In this document: positions 1-9,997 of the stretch, one piece after another | How positions within the stretch are numbered: position 1 is the stretch's first letter | How the letters are laid out: each line of letters starts with the position of its first letter | Source: Parapontixanthobacter sp963736595 | GTDB lineage: Bacteria; Pseudomonadota; Alphaproteobacteria; Sphingomonadales; Sphingomonadaceae | Length of the DNA stretch: 64,000 bases | NCBI GenBank assembly: GCA_963736595.1 | Contig: CAVTPG010000011.1 | Coordinates: 544,753-608,752, forward strand | Reading direction: 5' to 3' | Made by a program: the position numbers and the translations under genes | The notes under the pieces: model-generated | The model's database searches: none | What the model was told of the DNA's origin: nothing | What the model saw: the letters and a program-made list of their open reading frames with translations, nothing else

Positions 1-256
1 TGATAAGACCTTGAAACCACAGGTGGATGCAATCGGATTGCCGTTGGATGAGGATTTAGCGGAGTTTATCGAGGAAGCCGAAGGCGATATTTCCAAAGCA
101 ATCGGAAAGCTGCGCGGGCCTGATCAAAATAATGCTGCGGCAATACATGAAGCGGCACGGTTAGCGGCTCGGCGCGCAGCTTCGCGCTGGAGTGGCAAAA
201 AGCCGCAAGTGAAAGTGATGATGCCGAATTTGGCTCGGACCAAGAGCAAGCGCTGA
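1..256 (+). CDS. rnj: Ribonuclease J, C-terminal end (5' truncated by window edge)
   Basis: The reading frame is open from the first bases of the window, so this is the tail of a longer gene and not an 81-residue protein. The end matches my memory of the RNase J C-terminal domain: an acidic helix, then an alanine/arginine-rich stretch and the closing motif SGKKPQVKVMM followed by basic residues. RNase J is a metallo-beta-lactamase/beta-CASP nuclease with 5'-3' exonuclease and endonuclease activity in RNA maturation and decay; the catalytic part lies outside the window. The stop codon overlaps the start of the DUF1467 gene by one base, and rnj followed by DUF1467 is an arrangement known in sphingomonads. 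The family call rests on the tail only. Confidence 0.7.
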   Translation, partial: DKTLKPQVDAIGLPLDEDLAEFIEEAEGDISKAIGKLRGPDQNNAAAIHEAARLAARRAASRWSGKKPQVKVMMPNLARTKSKR

Positions 257-534
257 TGCAATGGACGTCGATCGTTGCGATTTATGCGCTGATCTGGATC
301 GGAACAGCTTTTGTTTCATTGCCGTTTGGCATTCGCACCCATGAAGAGCTTGGCATGGCGAAAACACCGGGTCAGGCTGATAGCGCGCCCGGGAATTTCG
401 CGCCGAAACGGCTGCTGTTACGCACGACACTCATCGCTGTGTTGCTTACCGGACTATACGTTGCAAACTATACGAATGGTTGGATCACCGCCGACGACAT
501 CGACATCTTCAGCGCACCGACAACCCGCGCCTAG
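256..534 (+). CDS. DUF1467 family small membrane protein
   Basis: A 92-residue protein with two hydrophobic segments (about residues 5-27 and 55-72) joined by a loop containing LPFGIRTHEELG. This start and loop are characteristic of DUF1467 proteins of alphaproteobacteria, whose function is unknown. The start codon overlaps the stop of the RNase J gene by one base, so the two are probably co-transcribed and translationally coupled. The topology suggests an inner-membrane hairpin protein with both termini on the same side. The gene ends 8 bases before the stop of the convergent coiled-coil gene on the other strand. Confidence 0.8.
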   Translation: MQWTSIVAIYALIWIGTAFVSLPFGIRTHEELGMAKTPGQADSAPGNFAPKRLLLRTTLIAVLLTGLYVANYTNGWITADDIDIFSAPTTRA

Positions 535-542
535 TCCAAGAT

Positions 543-3147
543 TTAGCTGCGCAGGCGCTCGATTGCTTGTGCCAGAGCCACGTATAATTTGCCCATATCG
601 GAACTCAGGATTGTCACGCTTAACGTATTGCCATCTCGCGTGGCGAGAAGCGAGCGCAGCAAGCTCTCGAAATCGTGAATGTAGCGGCTGACGTGTTCGC
701 GGAATTCTCCGTCGCTATCATAAAGCGCAGCGATTTCCTTGGCCTGCGTATTATCGAGCAATCGCACCGCACGGCGCGTGAAGATGCCACGATCTCCGCG
801 TAGATAAGCAGTCCATGCCGTCTCGCTCACATCCTCTGACATAGCCTTGGAAATGTCGATCGAGGACGAATGCAAATTCTCCGTTATGACGGCGACACGG
901 CGTGAAAAATCGCTGTCCAATTGGTCGGTAGCGGTCTCGCGGATGTGTTCGACTCGGTTTTCCAGCGCGGCAGCAAGCTCGTCCACTTTGGCAAGCTGAT
1001 CTTGCAGAACAGTGAGTGTCTCCTGACTGCTTTGTCTTGCGCGCTCAGCCGAAGTTTCGACACTTTCCACCGCTTCAACGGTCCGCGTTTTAACGACCCG
1101 TTCAATTGCGCCTGCGCTGGCAGCTCCGATGTTGTCGGCCAGCGATTGCATACGATCACTGTCGCTGTGTTCGAAGTCGGATAAGGCCGTATCGACGGCC
1201 TGCCGCGTTGCCGCGATTACCCCGTGCAGTTCCGTATTCGAGCGTGCGGTAAAGCCATCGAGGCTTTCGCCCATATCCGAAAGATTGGTGTGCAATTCGG
1301 CAAGGCGCTCGCGCTGGTCTGCATGCGATGTGCCGAGCCGCTCTTGCCACTCTTGCAAATATTCTATGGCAGCACGCGCTTTCTCGTGACTATCCTCGAC
1401 CGTTGCCGAAACCGAAATCGAAGTCGTGTCGACCTCACCAAGTTTTGTGGCCAAGGCCGTGACCGAAGCGACAATTTCGGCAATCCGCTGCTCGCTTTGC
1501 TCCAGCGCATCCGGCAGCACTTTCTGGCTTTGCACAACTCCGGCTTGTAGCAATTCAAGCAAACGCACGCTGCCATCTGTTACCGTGTCCATGTCGCCGC
1601 GAGTCGTTTCGAGCAGCGCCTTGCTCTCTTCGATACTGCCGGACAGCGCCGCGACATCGTCAGCCAACTGCTTATGAGTGACAGTGCCACTGTCGGACAG
1701 ATCGGCGATATTCGCGCTGACTGTTGTGATCCGGTCCGCAATAGCGTCCAACCCTTGCGACAGATCATCCGTGTTGGCGGTGAAGGTTGCGCGCTTGTTA
1801 GCCAGATCGGTATCCAACTGTGCGAGCCGTTCGGTCAGCGTGCCGCTGGCTTCGTCGCCCATCTGAGTCAGGCGCAGCGCCCGCTCGGCCAGCTGCGTTT
1901 CCAACTCGTCGCCCTGAAAGCGGATATTATTCTGAAATGCTGCAAAATCATCCTGAAGCTTAGCCAGACGCTCGTTCCAGCTTTCAGTCGCGTCATTCTC
2001 GGCGGAGCCAAGGGCATGGGTCATCGCCCCGGCAGAAGCGCGCACTTCTTCGATGCGTCCGATAAGCGCTGTGAGGCTGGAACTTTCATGCTCGGTCGAA
2101 TCGTTTCTCAGCGAGCGTGAGTTCATCGTCCAGCTTGCTGGCGCGTTGGCGAATGCCGCCCAAGGCTTCGACTTCGTAATCGTCAAGTTCCGAGCGCAGC
2201 AGATCGATGGCAAGATGCAATTCCTTAAAGCGCGATGCTGTCATGACGTTCAGATATTCGGAGCTTTCGGTAAAGCTCGCCAAAGTATCATCGACCTTCA
2301 CTTTCAGCGCATCGACTTGCCGTTCACTGGCAAGGCCAAATTTGTTCAAGCGTTCGAATCCACCGATCAGCGTGTCGACCTGGGCTTGCGCACCGCGGCC
2401 TGCGCCGCCGATCTGATTGGATACATCGCGGGCAGAATTGGCGATGACAGGCAAATCGTCGCGCAGCTTTTCCATGTTGCCTGCAGCGACTTCACTGATG
2501 GTGGCGATCTTTTCGACTTCATCGGTGTTTTGCGAAATTAGCGATTGCAGGATTGTGGCATGATCGGACAGCCGTTCGCTGGCGCTGCGCCCGACATAAT
2601 CCAGCTCACGCGATTGCACGGTAAGGAATTCGCGGGCGAGACTAAGCTCACGATTGACTGTAATCAGGCGTTCTTCAAGCTCGCGCGATGTATGGCTAAG
2701 GACATTTGCGGCGTCGCCATAGCGCGCAATTTCGCGTGTGCTGGAGCGCGTAAAAAGAATGTAAGCTGTCGCAATCAACATCGTCGGCATCGCCCAAGCG
2801 GCCAGCAGATCGCTAAATGTGGATGGCGTCAGTCCGGCTTGCCATTCTGCCATCTTCGACCAGACAAAATAAGCGGTCCAAGCGATCGCGATACCAACGG
2901 CCAAAACCGGAATGATAGGCACGGCGGGCGTAGCGTAACTTTCATACACGTCGGGTTCGAACAAATGTTCGTTATCGGCGTCATTTGCGTCGTCATCGGC
3001 ACCATTATCGGTGATGTGTTTGTCGCCCAGGATCAGCGTATTTTCATGCGCTTCTCCGTCGATCGGTGTCTCATCCGATGTCGCCGGATTATCATCGGCA
3101 ACCGCTCTGATATGCGTTTTTGTTCCCATAGCTGCGCAGGCTATCAC
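543..3147 (-). pseudogene. Long coiled-coil inner-membrane protein, split by a +1 frameshift
   Basis: The first part (3147 to 2086, 353 aa) has an acidic N-terminal tail, two hydrophobic segments (about residues 75-93 and 110-127) and then continuous heptad-like helices. It stops at 2086-2088, but the next frame continues the same coiled-coil composition from about 2090 to 543 (about 515 aa), ending in a compact domain around RYIHDFESLLRSLL. Moving from codon starts at 2091 to 2090 skips one base, which fits one extra base in the sequence or a real frameshift. Joined, the product would be about 867 residues. I do not recognise a named family; the layout resembles membrane-anchored, chemoreceptor-like or structural coiled-coil proteins. 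It is divergent from the HPt-like gene across a CtrA-type palindrome. Confidence 0.6.
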
Positions 3148-3156
3148 GATCGCGGA

Positions 3157-3179
3157 AGGGTTAAAAACTTTTTAACCCT
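3157..3179. promoter_or_regulatory. CtrA-type palindromic operator (TTAA-N7-TTAA)
   Basis: A perfect 23-bp inverted repeat with 11-bp arms around a central C (3168) lies in the 54-bp gap between divergent genes. It contains TTAA at 3161-3164 and TTAA at 3172-3175, exactly seven bases apart, which is the consensus of the cell-cycle regulator CtrA in alphaproteobacteria. The position suits control of both the coiled-coil gene and the HPt-like gene. An ordinary hairpin or a site for another regulator is possible; no binding evidence exists here. Confidence 0.6.
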
Positions 3180-3201
3180 CTTGGCTGTAGAAATCAGACC
3201 A

Positions 3202-3513
3202 ATGGCTTATGAAACCGGTCCTTTAGAAGCGACGATCTTTGCTGCGGCAGGGGACAATGCAAAGTTGCAGGATGAGCTGGCGCTTGCCTTCATCCAAAGC
3301 ATTGCCCGGCAGCTGGATTTGTTGCGGCGATCGCGATGTGATGCGAATTGGGAAATGGCTGCGCTGAGATTGCGGGCCATCGCGGCCAGCTTCAACGCGG
3401 TCGAGCTGGTCTCTCTGGCGAACGAAACGCTGGAATCTGCTCCGGGAGAGCCGACCGTTATTCGCAAAATCGATAATTTTCTGCAGGAAATGAGCAGCGC
3501 AAAGAGCGACTAG
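3202..3513 (+). CDS. HPt-like four-helix protein
   Basis: A 103-residue, mostly helical protein. The stretch RLRAIAASFNAVELVSLANE has the pattern of the histidine-phosphotransfer (HPt) core helix, which usually reads like HxLKGSAxxxGA, but the phosphorylatable histidine is absent. It may therefore be a docking or inhibitory relative and not a working phosphorelay protein. The ATG at 3202 starts the homologous-looking region; no strong ribosome-binding site is visible. It is the first gene rightward of the CtrA-type box and heads a run of signalling-type genes. The assignment rests on helix pattern and context only. Confidence 0.5.
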   Translation: MAYETGPLEATIFAAAGDNAKLQDELALAFIQSIARQLDLLRRSRCDANWEMAALRLRAIAASFNAVELVSLANETLESAPGEPTVIRKIDNFLQEMSSAKSD

Positions 3514-3597
3514 TCGCTGCGCGCACTGAACGTGCACCTTCTTCCAATTGTGATGAACTGTCTTTAAGGCACGCTAATTGCAGAGAGGAGATATTGC

Positions 3598-4792
3598 GTG
3601 CGAATTGCGCTGCTGAGCGCTGTCAGAAATATCGATGACGATACGAGCAATCTTGTCGCTCACTCGTCTTTCGCCGGATCGACTGTTCTCAAGCGTCAGA
3701 TAGTCCTTGCAAAGTCGTTAGGCTGCGAGCGCATTGTCTGCCTTGTAAACGACAATTCGAGCGAGATCGGGGCCGCACAATCGTACTGCAAACGTTTGGG
3801 GCTGGCTTTTCAGACCTGCAAAGATGCCCCTGACCTAATGCCAAAGATAAAGCACACCGACCAGCTCTTGGTGTTGGCGGATGGACTGGTCATATCCAGT
3901 CGATTTGCCACATCTCTTCCCATGGCGGATAATGCCGTTTTGGCCGTCCCGGCTGATGCGCTGCAAAATCAAAATCTCGAACGGATCGATCCGACACGCC
4001 GTTGGGCGGGGATTATGCTCATTCCGGGCGAAATGTTGGCGCGGCTCTCCGATATGCCAACCGATTTCGATATCGTATCGGTCTTGTTGAGAACGGCGTT
4101 GCAGGACGGCCATCCGATCACAACGCTTTCGGATGAAAAGATGCAAGCGTTGCAAGTAGCCGGAACGGCGTCCGGCATCACCACCGCATTCGAAACTCAA
4201 GAAGCTTTGGCCTTGGCCAGACCCGCATCTTTTGCGACACCATTTAGAGCTATTGCGCATCGAATTGCGCTCGCGACAATGCAGAAAAACCCGCATTTTG
4301 GCGAGTTTTACGACGGTCGCTCGCATTGGCTTGTTGTGGCGCTGATCGCGCTTGGAGTCGTTGCGATCTATTTCACATTAACGGTCGCGGCATTCACAAC
4401 AATCGGCATCGCCGCGTTCATAATTTATATGGGCGAAACGGTGAAGCGCGTTAGCGGTCTTGAAGAAGCTTCACCTGATCGATCTCGCCAATCATTTACA
4501 CCGATATTGCTAATCGACGTACTTGCCATATTAGCAATTGCAACGGCCGGGCGTTGAATATTTTGACCCAAATTATCTGTTCGCCGGGATCATGCTATTT
4601 GGACTGATATATTTGACCGGGGATCATCATGAGAAGTGGCAAGCATTCCTGTCCGATCGGGTGATGTTGGCCATAATTCTTGGAACGATGTCCAGCGTCG
4701 GAATGCTGCTCGCTACGGTGATGGGGCTGGCTGTGTTCAAGCTTGCAACGGCTTTGGTAAAGCGTAAACACACGCTCATAACCAGTGATTAA
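3598..4792 (+). pseudogene. Nucleotidyltransferase-like membrane protein, frameshifted near its C-terminus
   Basis: A GTG start at 3598 follows a good purine-rich ribosome-binding site (3581-3590). Residues 1-210 look like an alpha/beta nucleotidyltransferase-type fold, with a conserved-looking ADNAVLAVPADAL strand region. Residues 240-275 form two membrane segments. The frame stops at 4557, but the +1 frame (from about 4545 to 4792) carries two more hydrophobic segments and a basic tail, as expected for the rest of the same membrane domain. Skipping one base near 4550-4557 would give a protein of about 395 residues. The alternative is two overlapping genes, the second beginning at an internal TTG (4538). 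Substrate unknown; a role in lipid or polar head-group transfer is a guess from the architecture. Confidence 0.5.
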
Positions 4793-4815
4793 CCACGCCA
4801 TGTTATCGCGGCACT

Positions 4816-5776
4816 ATGGATAATCGCGTGGTGACAAATCCTGATAATTCGACTGATCGTGATGCTCTGCAGCGCGCGATGGCGGTTGCCGATATGCGAT
4901 TAAGTTATGTCGGGCCGAGTGTATCCGTTCTGATAGCGACCGAGCGCAATGACTATTATAGCGATGAAGCCATTGCGCGGACGCGCGGAGCGATCCGCAG
5001 CGTTGCAGAACAGCTTTGCATGTCGGTGCAGGGTGACTTGCCCGAGACTGCGCAAACCAGCAATTCCGATAATGTTGCTCGATTGACCGATGCGCTGCTA
5101 GAAAATGCCGATCTGGTTCGGTTTTGCCACAATCTGGCTTTGGAATTTGCCTATTTGCAAAGGTTGGAAGAATAGGCTGGCAATGGATCCGGCATTGCCG
5201 CCAGTTTTGCAAACTTTGATTGGCTCGGATGCAGAGCAAATTGCACCGCTCGCCATGAAACTCGTCGCAGCGCAGTCGCAATTTATACAGCAACAAATGC
5301 GGATGCAGCTACCTTTTGGGCAAATACCGGGCGATCTGTTGCATAAAATATTGTGCGATTGGCGAGCGGCGGGCGCACGCGAAACCGCCGCTGCGATGAC
5401 CAAGGCAGAGACAATCATCCGCCGTAATTACAATGAAGGCGACAGTCGGCTTGCTTTGTTGGAGCGTTTTTGCGGCGAACTCGAAAGCTATGAATACACC
5501 GAAATGTCAGTGTCGCAATTGGGGCTATCCTTGTTTGCCACACGGCTTGCGCAGAAGTCCGGGCAGGAAAGGGCGCGCGTCATTTTATCGTTCGATCCGT
5601 CGCAGAGCGTGCGAATGTTTGTGAGTTTGACCGCTGCCGGAATGTCTGCAGATCAGATAGTGCGACAATTCGCCACGATATATGGTGACGACATCGCAAT
5701 GCCCGATCTTGGCACCCTCTCTCCAGATGAAGCCCGGTCGCTATTGCACGCTGACGGCCACGAGCGAGCAAAGTGA
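4816..5776 (+). pseudogene. DUF2336 protein, split by a +1 frameshift
   Basis: The N-terminal part (4816-5175, 119 aa) ends in the frame reading AYLQRLEE and stop; the next frame continues at once with RLAMDPALPPVLQTLIGS and runs to 5776. The two parts together match the size and helical-repeat style I remember for DUF2336 proteins of sphingomonads, with a C-terminal block reading RARVILSFDPSQS. One base must be skipped between about 5165 and 5180. Alternatively the second part is a separate gene from ATG 5183 (198 aa), only 7 bases after the first stop. A CtrA half-site-like TTAACC lies at 4791-4796. The end overlaps the kinase-like gene by 4 bases (GTGA). DUF2336 function is unknown; these proteins often sit with two-component genes. 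Confidence 0.55.
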
Positions 5777-7191
5777 CCATGTTCGACACTTTGCAAAAAC
5801 CTTTGGCCAAAGGGCGCTGTAACGCAGACGGGCGATTGGTGGAGGCCGATGGCGTTCTGCATGAATTGCAGATTGCTTGTGGAGGAAGCGTCCCCGGCGA
5901 TGTCGCCATCCCGGAGCTGGCTGCTCTGATCGCTAAAACTCAGAAATACGGCTTTCGCATCTCGCGACAATTGCGCGCATTCGATGGCGAAAACGAAGTG
6001 ACCGCGTGGGTAGAACTGGTGCCGCATTTCTCCGTCACATCATCGGAGCGCGAGAATAATCCGGGAGACCCTAGTTTTTCCGGCGTAAAGATATCGGTCC
6101 ATAGCTGGCAATCACAGGCAGCAGCGGAGATCGACGATGCGGACAGAGCGGGCAAGCATCACCAGATCGACAAGCATCTGGCACAACTGACTGCACGATT
6201 GGATGACCGCCAGCAATTGCTTTCGATTGAAGCCGATGCGCCAGACCTTGTCAATTTGGCGCAGGAGATGAATAACGGCGTGGGTAAGCACTGGGCTGAT
6301 TTCGTTCAATTCGACGATTCGGAGCAGCTTGGCAAAACCCATTGGCGGCTGCTTAACGGCCTATCGTGTCGCGTGGCAGGATCGAGCAGGACGTGGCGCG
6401 TACATCTAGATCCTGTCGGATTTTCGGCATCTGATCCGTCCGGATTTCTGCTGTTCCTGACCACGGACGAGCCGACAATAATTGCAGATCAAGCCGCGGC
6501 AAAAGAGGAAGCTTCTGCACTCGAACTGGTGGCCAATGATTTGTCACCAGTGCTTCGCCAACCGATTACACGTATCATCGCCAATGCCGAGACGATCCAG
6601 ACCAAGCTGGCTGGCCCAATTGCTGACGAATATAGCGAGTATGCATCAGACATCGCGTCCGCTGCGAGCCACTTGCTGAATCTGGTGGACGATTTGGGTG
6701 ATCTGGAAGCTGTCGAGGACATGGAGTTTTCGACCGCGCCGGATCGGATCGATCTGGCCGAGCTTGCCCGCCGCGCCGCAGGAATATTGCGAATGCGCGC
6801 TAGCGAGAAGGGCATCACCATTGCCGCGCCGCCGAAAGGTGTGACTCAGCCTGGCATCGGTGAGTTTCGCCGGGTGTTACAGATTTTGCTAAACCTGCTC
6901 GGCAACGCGATCCGCTATTCGCCCGAACAATCGCAAATTTGGATATGCCTCGACCAGAGCGCAGACATGGCTTCGATTACGATCGCCGATCAGGGTGGCG
7001 GCTTATCCGAGGCGGACCAACCACGCGTGTTCGACAAATTCGAACGTTTGGGTCGTAGCGGAGATGGAGGATCGGGCCTCGGCTTGTATATCTCGCGGAA
7101 GATTGCCCGCGCAATGGGCGGAGATCTGACCGTTGAAAGCGCGCCGGGGCAGGGTGCTCGGTTTACTTTATCCGTGCCGCACAGCGACTAG
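5773..7191 (+). CDS. Sensor histidine-kinase-like protein lacking the phospho-accepting histidine
   Basis: A 472-residue soluble protein (GTG start; ATG 5779 also possible). The C-terminal ATPase domain is well preserved: N box around N378 (LLNLLGNAIRYSPE), G1 at 406-410 (DQGGG), F box FDKFERLG, and G2 at 433-438 (GSGLGL). The dimerisation helix at 253-264 reads VANDLSPVLRQP, so the position of the catalytic H in SHELRTP is P259. The residues before it resemble divergent PAS-type sensor domains; no membrane segment is seen. A kinase fold without the histidine recalls DivL, which has a tyrosine there and acts upstream of CtrA; the nearby CtrA-type box makes that comparison interesting. It may be a scaffold or a phosphatase-type regulator. 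It overlaps the DUF2336 gene by 4 bases. Confidence 0.75.
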   Translation: MTMFDTLQKPLAKGRCNADGRLVEADGVLHELQIACGGSVPGDVAIPELAALIAKTQKYGFRISRQLRAFDGENEVTAWVELVPHFSVTSSERENNPGDPSFSGVKISVHSWQSQAAAEIDDADRAGKHHQIDKHLAQLTARLDDRQQLLSIEADAPDLVNLAQEMNNGVGKHWADFVQFDDSEQLGKTHWRLLNGLSCRVAGSSRTWRVHLDPVGFSASDPSGFLLFLTTDEPTIIADQAAAKEEASALELVANDLSPVLRQPITRIIANAETIQTKLAGPIADEYSEYASDIASAASHLLNLVDDLGDLEAVEDMEFSTAPDRIDLAELARRAAGILRMRASEKGITIAAPPKGVTQPGIGEFRRVLQILLNLLGNAIRYSPEQSQIWICLDQSADMASITIADQGGGLSEADQPRVFDKFERLGRSGDGGSGLGLYISRKIARAMGGDLTVESAPGQGARFTLSVPHSD

Positions 7192-7194
7192 ATG

Positions 7195-7220
7195 CAAAAA
7201 AGAGGGCGGTCTCCCGCCCC
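7195..7220 (-). terminator. Rho-independent terminator of gltA
   Basis: Read on the minus strand, a GGGCGG/CCGCCC stem (7219-7204) with a 4-base loop is followed by UCUUUUUU. It lies 12 bases past the gltA stop codon. The stem could also help end the kinase-like gene on the plus strand, but that strand lacks a good T-run. Confidence 0.8.
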
Positions 7221-7231
7221 CTTCTCACAAA

Positions 7232-8518
7232 TTACCGTTTATCAACCGGAACATAGTCACGTTGCGTCGGGCCGGTATAAAGCTGACGCGGGCGACCGAT
7301 GACCTGGCCTGGATCGGAAATCATTTCGTTCCATTGCGCCACCCAGCCGACTGTCCGGGCCAGCGCGAACAATGCTGTGAACATAGTGGTCGGGAAGCCA
7401 ATGGCCGACAGAATAATGCCAGAATAGAAATCGACATTAGGAAACAGCTTTTTCTCGCGGAAATATTCGTCGTTCAAGGCGATCTCTTCAAGCGCCAGAG
7501 CAGTTTCGAACACTGGATCATTCACTTTCAGCGCATCGAACACTTCACGCACCGTTTTCTGCATAACGGTCGCGCGCGGATCGTAATTCTTGTACACGCG
7601 ATGTCCAAAGCCCATCAAACGAAACGGGTCGTTCTTGTCCTTTGCTCGCTCAATATAATGCGGAATCTTATCCGGCGTGCCGATTTCGCGCAGCATATTC
7701 AAAGCTGCTTCATTCGCGCCGCCATGAGCTGGCCCCCACAAACAGGCAATCCCGGCTGCCGTGCAGGCAAATGGGTTCGCGCCCGACGATCCGGCCAGCC
7801 GCACAGTCGAGGTCGAAGCGTTCTGCTCATGATCAGCATGAAGGATGAAAATCCGGTCCATCGCGCGCTCGACTTCGGGCACGACTTCATATTCCTCCGC
7901 CGGAACACCGAACGTCATCCGCAGGAAATTGCCGGTATAGCTTAGCGAATTGTCCGGCTGTAAAAACGGTTGTCCGATCGCATATTTATATGCCCAGGCC
8001 GCAATCGTCGGCATTTTGGCAATCAGGCGATGGCTCGAAATCTTGCGATGCTCCGGATCGGCAATATCCGTGCTGTCGTGGTAAAATGCCGACAGCGCGC
8101 CAACCACACCGCACATAATGGCCATCGGATGAGCATCGCGGCGAAAGCCTTGATAAAACTGCCGCAATTGATCGTGCAGCATCGTGTGGCGCGTTATCGT
8201 GTAAGTGAAATCGTCCAGCTCGTCGGCTTGAGGCAATTCGCCGTTTAGCAACAAATACGACACTTCCATGAAGCTCGATTGCTCGGCAAGCTGGCCAATT
8301 GGATAGCCGCGATGCAGCAGTACGCCTTCCTGACCGTCGATATAGGTTAGCGCGCTTTCGCAGCTGGCAGTCGATTTATAACCGGGATCGAACGTAAAGC
8401 GCCCCGTCTGGCCATACATTTTGCGGATATCGACCACATCGGGTCCGCAGCTTCCTTGCAGCACGGGAAAGTCGTGGTCGGTGTCGCCAATCGTAAGTTT
8501 TGCCTCGTTATCGGCCAA
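7232..8518 (-). CDS. gltA: Citrate synthase (type II)
   Basis: This enzyme condenses oxaloacetate and acetyl-CoA to citrate at the entry of the TCA cycle. The sequence shows the family blocks, including FDPGYKSTASC near the N-terminus, the active-site region GPAHGGANEAAL (catalytic His) and MGFGHRVYKNYDPRA (His/Asp region). The open frame extends upstream to 8599, but a strong AAGGAGA site at 8531-8525 sits 6 bases before a TTG at 8518. That gives 428 residues, the usual length, and a start like other alphaproteobacterial citrate synthases. The gene starts 19 bases after the gltX stop on the same strand and ends at a clear terminator. Confidence 0.95.
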   Translation of the reverse strand: MADNEAKLTIGDTDHDFPVLQGSCGPDVVDIRKMYGQTGRFTFDPGYKSTASCESALTYIDGQEGVLLHRGYPIGQLAEQSSFMEVSYLLLNGELPQADELDDFTYTITRHTMLHDQLRQFYQGFRRDAHPMAIMCGVVGALSAFYHDSTDIADPEHRKISSHRLIAKMPTIAAWAYKYAIGQPFLQPDNSLSYTGNFLRMTFGVPAEEYEVVPEVERAMDRIFILHADHEQNASTSTVRLAGSSGANPFACTAAGIACLWGPAHGGANEAALNMLREIGTPDKIPHYIERAKDKNDPFRLMGFGHRVYKNYDPRATVMQKTVREVFDALKVNDPVFETALALEEIALNDEYFREKKLFPNVDFYSGIILSAIGFPTTMFTALFALARTVGWVAQWNEMISDPGQVIGRPRQLYTGPTQRDYVPVDKR

Positions 8519-8537
8519 AACGCGTCTCCTTAATATC

Positions 8538-9965
8538 TCAATTGTTGCCGACGGGGGCGGCCTGCGCCTCCAGCCGAGCCAAGGCTTCCTCTCTGCCAAG
8601 CAGTGTCAGCACATCGAATATACCGGGCGAGGTCGTCGTCCCGGTGAGGGCTGCCCGCATGGGTTGTGCCAGCTTGCCCAGACCAAGATCAAGTGTCTCG
8701 GCCAACGCCTTCGTAGTGGCTTCGAGTGCCTCGCTTGTCCAGTTCTTTTCCTGTTTCAATGCGTCGGTCAATTGTCTTAACTTGGCACGGCTGTCATCAT
8801 CCAGCAGCTTGGCCGCCTTGTCGGTCATTTCAAGCGGCAGCGTCGCGAACAGAAACGCGGAACCTTCCGCCAATTCATCAAGATTTTTGGCCCTGACCTT
8901 TAGAACGGGCATCGCCTGTGCAAGTAGCTGACGATCCGGATTACCGTGTATACGTTCTGCGACAAGGTCGGCAAGATGCGCGTCATCGGCTTCGCGAATG
9001 TAATGTCCGTTCAAATTCTCCAGCTTTTTCATATCGAAGCGGGAAGGACTTTTGCCAACACCGTCGAGATCAAACAATTCGATGGCTTCGTCGCGAGACA
9101 ATTCTTCGCGATCTCCGTGTCCCCAGCCCAAGCGCAACAGATAATTGCACATAGCTTGCGAAAGGATACCAAAATCGTCGCGATAGGCCTCGACACCAAG
9201 GGCGCCATGCCGCTTGGATAATTTTGCGCCATCTGCTCCGTGGATTAGCGGAACATGGGCATAAATTGGATCGGGCCAGCCGCCCTCGATCGTATCCATC
9301 GCGTGAATGATGGGCAGCTGCCGGAAAGCGTTGTTAAGGTGATCATCGCCGCGAATAATGTGCGTGCAGCCCATGTCGTGATCGTCCACCACCACGGCGA
9401 GCATATAGGTGGGCGTGCCGTCGGCCCGCAACAAAATATAGTCGTCGATTTCCTCGTTTCGAACCGTTACCGAACCCTGAACCGCGTCTTCGATGGTGGT
9501 CTCGCCATCCTGCGGCGTTTTTAACCTGACCGTAAAAGGGGTATCGGCGCTCGCTTCGGATGGATCGCGGTCGCGCCAGCGCCCATCATAGCGCAGCGGT
9601 TGTTTATTGGCGCGCTGTTCGGAGCGCATTGCATCCAGCTCTTCCGGCGTCGCGAAACATTTGTAAGCATAACCTGCATCCAGCAGTTTTTGGGCGACTT
9701 CGACATGACGATCCGCGCGTTTTGATTGAAACACCGGCTCCTCGTCATAATCGAGGCCGAGCCAATCGAGGCCATCGAAAATTGCTTCGATTGCATCGGG
9801 AGTCGAGCGTTTGTGGTCCGTATCCTCAATGCGAAGAAGGGCTTTCCCGCCGTGATGCTTGGCAAACAACCAGTTGAACAAGGCCGTACGCGCACCGCCG
9901 ATATGCAAATAGCCGGTGGGCGAGGGCGCAAAGCGCGTGACGACGGGACGGCTTGGGGAGGGCAT
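8538..9965 (-). CDS. gltX: Glutamate--tRNA ligase
   Basis: A class I aminoacyl-tRNA synthetase of 475 residues that charges tRNA-Glu (and in some alphaproteobacteria tRNA-Gln). The HIGH-type motif is seen in SPTGYLHIGGARTALFNWL near residue 20, and the KMSKS-type motif as KLSKRHGALGVEAY near residue 250. The C-terminal helical anticodon-binding region has normal length. It is transcribed away from comEC, whose start is 32 bases away, and lies directly upstream of gltA. Alphaproteobacteria often carry two gltX copies; only one is in this window. Confidence 0.95.
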   Translation of the reverse strand: MPSPSRPVVTRFAPSPTGYLHIGGARTALFNWLFAKHHGGKALLRIEDTDHKRSTPDAIEAIFDGLDWLGLDYDEEPVFQSKRADRHVEVAQKLLDAGYAYKCFATPEELDAMRSEQRANKQPLRYDGRWRDRDPSEASADTPFTVRLKTPQDGETTIEDAVQGSVTVRNEEIDDYILLRADGTPTYMLAVVVDDHDMGCTHIIRGDDHLNNAFRQLPIIHAMDTIEGGWPDPIYAHVPLIHGADGAKLSKRHGALGVEAYRDDFGILSQAMCNYLLRLGWGHGDREELSRDEAIELFDLDGVGKSPSRFDMKKLENLNGHYIREADDAHLADLVAERIHGNPDRQLLAQAMPVLKVRAKNLDELAEGSAFLFATLPLEMTDKAAKLLDDDSRAKLRQLTDALKQEKNWTSEALEATTKALAETLDLGLGKLAQPMRAALTGTTTSPGIFDVLTLLGREEALARLEAQAAPVGNN

Positions 9966-9997
9966 CTTAACCTCTGTTCTCTAATGTTTCGCGCGTT

